From a bacterium (GTDB lineage Bacteria > Vulcanimicrobiota > Xenobia > Xenobiales > Xenobiaceae): DNA of 34,329 nucleotides. The notes beneath the pieces are model-generated. The model was not told where the DNA came from. It did not search any database and saw only the letters and a list, made by a program, of their open reading frames with translations. A program made the translations under genes and the position numbers. Positions within the stretch are counted from its first letter, which is position 1; every line of letters begins with the position of its first letter. Below, in pieces: positions 30,415 through 34,329 of this stretch. The stretch covers positions 1-34,329 of the forward strand of contig JALHDH010000047.1 of the NCBI GenBank assembly GCA_022839105.1, read 5' to 3'.

Positions 30415-31871
30415 AACGATTCCTGCTGACCCTGCTTCTCGCCCTCCTGACCCTGGCCCCGGCCGCGTCGCAGGCCCCCGACCGCAGCGCTCCGCCACGC
30501 CCCGGCCTTCCTCCGGGCCTGCGGATGCCTCCAGTCCTCAAGAAGCAGTTGCCCAACGGCATCCCCGTGTGGTTCGTGCAGCGGAAGAAGGTGCCCCTGG
30601 TCTCGGTCCACCTGCTCTTTCAGGCCGGCGCCATGCAGGACCCGGTGGGCCAGGCCGGCCTGGCCTCCTTCATGACGGCGTGTCTGGATGAGGGGGCCGG
30701 TTCCCGGGATTCGCTCGAGTTCGCCGACGCGGTGGACATGCTGGGAGCCGATCTCTCGGCCAACTGCAGCTTCGATGGGACCGTGGTCGGTCTGGAGGTC
30801 CCCTCGGCGCGCCTGGAACCGGCCCTGGACCTGATGGCGGACATGGTCTTGAGGCCCCGCTTCAGCCCGGCGGAGATCGATCGGCTTCGGGCCCGGATGC
30901 TGACCAGCTTCCTGCAGATGCGCATGGACCCTCCCTCGCTGGCCAACGCCGCCTTCCTCTGGGCGGTGTACGGGCCGGACTTCCGTTACGGGACCTCGTC
31001 CTCAGGGACGGCGGCCCAGTTCGCGGCCCTGACCCGTCAGGACCTGGTGGACTTCCATCGCCGGTTGTGCCACCCCGCGCTGGCCTCGTTCGTGGTGACG
31101 GGCGACGTGGAACCCGAGCGGGCCATGGCGCTCCTGAGCCAGCGCTTTGGCGGCTGGTCGGCCTCGGGGCCGGCTCTGTCGCAGGTCCCGACCCGGGCGG
31201 TGCCGACCCGGGGCAGCGGGATCTTCCTGGTGGACCGCCCGGACTCGCCGCAGTCGGTGCTGCGCGTGGGGATGGTCGGCGTGGAGAGGGCGACCCCGGA
31301 CTTCTTCCCCCTGCAGATCCTCAACACCGTCCTCGGGGGCTCCTTCACCTCGCGGCTGAACCAGAACCTGCGCGAGCGCAACGGCTTCACCTATGGCGCG
31401 AGCTCCAGCTTCGCCATGCGCCGGGCTCCCGGTCCCTTCCTGGTCAGCACCTCGGTTCAGGCCGACAAGACCGGGGCAGCCCTGATGGAGATCCTCTCGG
31501 AACTGGAAGCCATCCGTCAGCCCATCCCCGAAGCCGAACTGGAGAAGGCGCGCAACTATGCTGCCTACAGCTTCCCGGGCCAGTTCGAGACCGGCACCGA
31601 CCTGGCGGCCCGGGTCCTGGAGATGCAGATGTATGGGTTGCCGGACTCCTACTTCTCGGAGTACGTCGGGCGGCTCCTGGGGGTGGATGCCGGCGCAGCC
31701 TCCCAGGCGGCGATCAGGACCCTGGCTCCCGAGGCCATGGCCCTGGTGGTGGTCGGGGATGCCCGGGTGGTCCGGCCCCAGTTGGAGGCCTTGAACCTGG
31801 GTCCGGTGCGAGTCCTGGAGATCGACGAATTCCTGGGGCCGGCGGTCCCGATTCCCTCCGCCGCGCCCTGA
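30411..31871 (+). CDS. M16 family peptidase, inactive partner subunit
   Basis: The 486-residue protein has a signal peptide (about 1-21) and a Pro-rich segment up to 42. The HxxEH region is replaced: S86, T89 and A90 occupy the zinc positions in 'GLASFMTACLDEG'. The R/Y pair of the partner subunit is kept in 'NLRERNGFTYGASSSF'. This is the usual arrangement of heterodimeric M16B proteins: one subunit carries zinc, the other the R/Y pair. The ATGA overlap (30411-30414) with the active subunit supports a 1:1 complex. It converges with the glycosyltransferase gene, seven bases away. Confidence 0.92.
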   Translation: MKRFLLTLLLALLTLAPAASQAPDRSAPPRPGLPPGLRMPPVLKKQLPNGIPVWFVQRKKVPLVSVHLLFQAGAMQDPVGQAGLASFMTACLDEGAGSRDSLEFADAVDMLGADLSANCSFDGTVVGLEVPSARLEPALDLMADMVLRPRFSPAEIDRLRARMLTSFLQMRMDPPSLANAAFLWAVYGPDFRYGTSSSGTAAQFAALTRQDLVDFHRRLCHPALASFVVTGDVEPERAMALLSQRFGGWSASGPALSQVPTRAVPTRGSGIFLVDRPDSPQSVLRVGMVGVERATPDFFPLQILNTVLGGSFTSRLNQNLRERNGFTYGASSSFAMRRAPGPFLVSTSVQADKTGAALMEILSELEAIRQPIPEAELEKARNYAAYSFPGQFETGTDLAARVLEMQMYGLPDSYFSEYVGRLLGVDAGAASQAAIRTLAPEAMALVVVGDARVVRPQLEALNLGPVRVLEIDEFLGPAVPIPSAAP

Positions 31872-31878
31872 GGCCGGC

Positions 31879-33165
31879 TCAGCGCCGTCGGAGGCCCTCC
31901 AGAAGGGAGAGGAGTCTCTCGGCGGCGCGGCTGAAGGGTTCCTCGGCGGCGCGTCTTCGGGCCGAGCAGCCCATGGCGGCCAGCTTCTCCCGGTCGCCCA
32001 GCAGGGTGTGCAGTTCAGCCCAGAGTCGCTGGGGGAGGTGGGAGCCGCGTTCCAGGATCCGGCCGCAGTCGGCGCTCAGGGCCTGACGGGCCCCGGGGGT
32101 ATCCAGGGCCAGGACGGGGGTTCCCGCCGCCAGGGCTTCCATGGTGGTCAGACCGTAGCTTTCGTGGCGACTGGCCGAGACGAAGAGGTCTGCCCTCTCC
32201 AGGGCCGCCCACTTCTCGGCTCCGCCCAGGTGGCCCGGGAAGATCACCCGGACCCGGCGCAGGCTCCGGGCCATCCGGTGCAGCCGCGCGACGAAGGCGG
32301 GCCCCTGCATGAAGGCGGTCTGTCCGCAAAGCAGCAGGGTCAGGCCTTCGGGGATCTCTTTGCGTTGCTCGCCGCAGGCCAGGGCCTCCAGAAGCAGGTC
32401 CTGCCCCTTCTCGGGTGAGAGTCTGGACAAGGTCGTCAGCACCAGGGCTTCTGCGGGAATCGAAAGTTGTCGGCGCAACTTCTCCCGGGCGATCTGGAGA
32501 GCGCTTTCGGCGGGTCTCGCCTCGGGGGCGCCCCAGGGAACCACCACGACCTGTCCGGGCTGGAGTTCGGGGTAGGTCTCCTCCAGGATCCCGGCCATCC
32601 CCTGGGAGGGAACCACCAGATGAGGGCAGTGGAGGGCTGCCGCGGCCTGCTTGTCGAAGACCAGGCGCAGGAGATCGGGCAGGATCGGCCAGGGCCGCAA
32701 CCGCCGCATGAAGGCCTCGGCTGCCGGGGGAGCGATGTGCCCTCCCAGGTACATCCGGCAGAAGAAGTCCACCACGTCGACGTGGAGGATCGCCACGCAG
32801 GGAATTCCCCGTCGATGCAGCGCGCGGAAGTCCGGGGCCTCGGCGATGTCGTGGACCAGGACCACGTCGGGGTCCAGGCGGATCAGGGCCCGGGTCAGGG
32901 TCTCTTCGAAGCGTCGACAGAAGCCGGCATAGGCCAGGGTCCCCAGCGAGGAGGGGGTGCGTCCGTCCAGGACGTCCACCCGCAGCGTCCGCAGGCCCGG
33001 CGGGGCCGAGGGGCCCGGCGCCAGGAGGGTCAGGTCCACATCCCGACGGCCTGCCCAGGCCGCGCTCAGCCGCTCATGGATGGCGGCTCCTCCGCCCACC
33101 GGAACCTCCTCGGAACCATACCCTCCGTGGGCGGCCGTCATGGCCAGGCGAAGCGGTCGGGTCAC
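31879..33165 (-). CDS. GT4-family glycosyltransferase
   Basis: The 428-residue protein has a GT-B fold. The N-terminal domain starts with 'GGYGSEEVPVGGGAAIHERL' (glycine-rich acceptor loop, in parts GGYGSEE and GGGAAIHERL), and the C-terminal domain has 'LSRLSPEKGQDLLLEAL', 'FPGHLGG' and the EX7E motif E-SYGLTTM-E. It transfers a sugar from a nucleotide donor, retaining configuration; the acceptor is unknown, probably an envelope glycan. The start is GTG 33165, overlapping the upstream DUF4032 gene by four bases (GTGA), so the two are coupled. No ribosome binding site is needed for a coupled start. Confidence 0.9.
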   Translation of the reverse strand: MTRPLRLAMTAAHGGYGSEEVPVGGGAAIHERLSAAWAGRRDVDLTLLAPGPSAPPGLRTLRVDVLDGRTPSSLGTLAYAGFCRRFEETLTRALIRLDPDVVLVHDIAEAPDFRALHRRGIPCVAILHVDVVDFFCRMYLGGHIAPPAAEAFMRRLRPWPILPDLLRLVFDKQAAAALHCPHLVVPSQGMAGILEETYPELQPGQVVVVPWGAPEARPAESALQIAREKLRRQLSIPAEALVLTTLSRLSPEKGQDLLLEALACGEQRKEIPEGLTLLLCGQTAFMQGPAFVARLHRMARSLRRVRVIFPGHLGGAEKWAALERADLFVSASRHESYGLTTMEALAAGTPVLALDTPGARQALSADCGRILERGSHLPQRLWAELHTLLGDREKLAAMGCSARRRAAEEPFSRAAERLLSLLEGLRRR

Positions 33166-34154
33166 GGGTCTGGAGGTCGACTCTCTTCGGGACCGGGGGA
33201 GCGCGTCGATTCCGGCGGGGCCGGTGACTCGCTGGCCGCCGCCAGGGCGGCCTGGAGGATCCGACGCAGCATCTTCAGGAAGCGGGCCAGGGGGCGCTCG
33301 CTGAAGCGTTCGGCCAGTCCCGCGGCCACCTCCTCATCTGGAGGCGGGGCGCCGTACTTCTCCTTGAGCCGCTCGCGGTGCCAGGCGACCCACAGGTAGA
33401 GATCGGCTTCGGTCCGGTGGGGGAACTCGTCGAGGACCCGGCTCTGGCGGACGCTCTCGATCACCGGGAGGTAGACGTGGTCATACCAGCTCACCGCCGC
33501 TTCCTGGACCGAGAGCTCGGTTCCGCGTTCCAGGCCCAGGTAGTACCGGTGGACGCCGATGTGCTCCAGGAGATGTTCGTATCGGCCCGGTTCGGTCAGG
33601 TCGATCTCGGCCTGGGGACGCGACTCGTCCAGCCCGGTCTCGGCCTGGAATCGGGCATACTCGGTCTTGAGGATCAGGTCGTCGACATCCAGGTCGGGGG
33701 TCAGGGGCACCCGGGTGGGGATCTCGGTCACCCGCGCCTCGATCTCTTCCAGCCCGTTGGCCCGAGCCACCGAGACCCGGTGGTTGCCGTCGCGGACGAA
33801 GTAGACCTCGTCGACCTGGTAGACGTCGATGGGGGGCAGGCCGCGAGGCCCGTGCATGGCCACGTCGATCCGCTTCCAGCGCTCCTCCGAGGCCGGGTTC
33901 AGGGGGAGGAAGGCCCGATCGAAGTCCCGATAGCGGCCCACGCTGCCGACGATGTGCGAGATGGGGATCATGCGGGTTCCTCGGGAGACACCCGAGGCGG
34001 GACGCAGCAGGGCCTGGACCTGGTCGAAGGAGAGCAGGGTGGGGTCCGGTCTGCTGCTGAAGAGGCTCAGCAGCGAGCGGATCATGCTGCGGGTCTGCAA
34101 CTGCTCGTACTTGTAGGCCGCTGTTCCGGGCGGATAGGCATCCAGGTCGCTCAC
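33162..34154 (-). CDS. DUF4032/ParB-like protein
   Basis: The 330-residue soluble protein has an N-terminal segment 'KYEQLQTRSMIRSLLSLF', a ParB/Srx-like core with 'HIVGSVGRYRDFDRAF' and 'FVRDGNHRVSVARANG' (DGNHR is the ParB-type loop), and a DUF4032-like C-terminal half with 'VSWYDHVYLPVIESV' and 'ADLYLWVAWHRE'. Its function is unknown; ParB-like loops can bind nucleotides or DNA. The GTG start at 34154 follows an extended -10 by eight bases and has no ribosome binding site. The gene is coupled to the GT4 glycosyltransferase. The C-terminus is Pro/Ser-rich. Confidence 0.8.
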   Translation of the reverse strand: MSDLDAYPPGTAAYKYEQLQTRSMIRSLLSLFSSRPDPTLLSFDQVQALLRPASGVSRGTRMIPISHIVGSVGRYRDFDRAFLPLNPASEERWKRIDVAMHGPRGLPPIDVYQVDEVYFVRDGNHRVSVARANGLEEIEARVTEIPTRVPLTPDLDVDDLILKTEYARFQAETGLDESRPQAEIDLTEPGRYEHLLEHIGVHRYYLGLERGTELSVQEAAVSWYDHVYLPVIESVRQSRVLDEFPHRTEADLYLWVAWHRERLKEKYGAPPPDEEVAAGLAERFSERPLARFLKMLRRILQAALAAASESPAPPESTRSPGPEESRPPDP

Positions 34155-34162
34155 GGATGGGA

Positions 34163-34191
34163 ATCGTAGCAGACCCGGCTTCGGCTGTCCA
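34163..34191 (-). promoter_or_regulatory. Promoter of the DUF4032-GT4 operon, near-leaderless
   Basis: On the minus strand, TGGACA (34186-34191), a 17-base spacer and TACGAT (34163-34168) form a sigma70-type promoter. TGC before TACGAT makes it an extended -10 as well. The expected start is 34154-34158, at or just before the GTG at 34154. Confidence 0.6.
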
Positions 34192-34304
34192 CGTGCTTTC
34201 CATCCGCGCAGGGGATCCTCCCGGCAAGGCGAAGCGGATCTCCTCCACAGGTTCCCCCGCCTCCGGCGCATGTCGACGGGCGGGTCAGGAAGAGAGGCGA
34301 GCCG

Positions 34305-34329
34305 GTGCGCAAGTACGGAATCCTCATCG
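34305..34329 (+). CDS. Start of an unidentified gene, cut by the window end
   Basis: GTG 34305 with AGAGAGG nine bases upstream opens a frame reading RKYGILI after the start, with GC-ending codons mostly. Only eight codons are visible, so no product can be named. It is divergent from the DUF4032 gene. No promoter hexamers are visible on this strand in 34155-34304. Confidence 0.35.

Noticed and set aside
28516..30498. A 660-codon open frame on the minus strand opposite metF and the M16 gene
   Set aside because: It overlaps two genes with intact family motifs and has shadow-like composition.
34270..34329. ATG 34270 frame at the right end
   Set aside because: Its codons are less like the neighbouring genes than those of the GTG 34305 frame, and it lacks a ribosome binding site.

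Overview
The window is a GC-rich (about two-thirds G+C by eye) bacterial chromosome segment, densely packed with short intergenic gaps and many overlapping start/stop codons. There are no rRNAs, tRNAs, CRISPR arrays, insertion sequences or phage genes. Envelope genes (Spy-like periplasmic protein, Cpx-like two-component pair, anchored periplasmic binding protein, secreted M16 peptidases, LysM-NlpC/P60 hydrolase) point to a diderm. NfnA/NfnB and a 7Fe ferredoxin point to low-potential electron metabolism. I cannot place the phylum; a GC-rich deep-branching group such as Acidobacteriota or a candidate phylum is only a guess.

Layout. 160-2624 (+): a B12-binding radical SAM protein overlapping pgeF. 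2675-4515 (+): a PhoB-like regulator and a soluble PAS histidine kinase homologue that has lost its phosphoacceptor histidine. 4574-5317 (-): Bax inhibitor-1-like membrane protein, divergent from an NCS2-like permease (5509-7167). 7223-7366 (+): a 47-residue membrane miniprotein with its own promoter and an ideal ribosome binding site. 7380-13140 (-): membrane-anchored DctP-like protein, GAF-GGDEF diguanylate cyclase, a 55-residue small ORF, a CheY-like receiver and a hybrid histidine kinase. 13225-16391 (+): mutS2 with a long acidic linker, then an ACT-domain protein. 16458-17560 (-): small kinase-like protein and PilZ protein. 17743-20514 (-): Spy-like protein, sensor kinase and response regulator, a Cpx-type operon. 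20739-22683 (+): two overlapping SPFH proteins. 22825-25476 (+): nfnA (frameshifted) and nfnB. 25542-26465 (+): LysM-NlpC/P60. 26600-27864 (+): a MerR-type HTH fused to a Crp/Fnr regulator, then a 7Fe ferredoxin. 27972-28889 (-): metF. 29068-31871 (+): active plus inactive M16 peptidase pair. 31879-34154 (-): GT4 glycosyltransferase and DUF4032/ParB-like protein. A partial gene begins at 34305 (+).

The genes form two themes. One is signal transduction: three two-component modules, a receiver, c-di-GMP synthesis and a PilZ effector candidate. The other is redox and envelope maintenance. The most notable points are the MerR-Crp fusion regulator with a leaderless promoter overlapped by a 10-bp-period direct repeat, the recurring extended -10 promoters placed right at start codons, the degenerate histidine kinase, the broken nfnA, and two small genes missed by length cut-offs.
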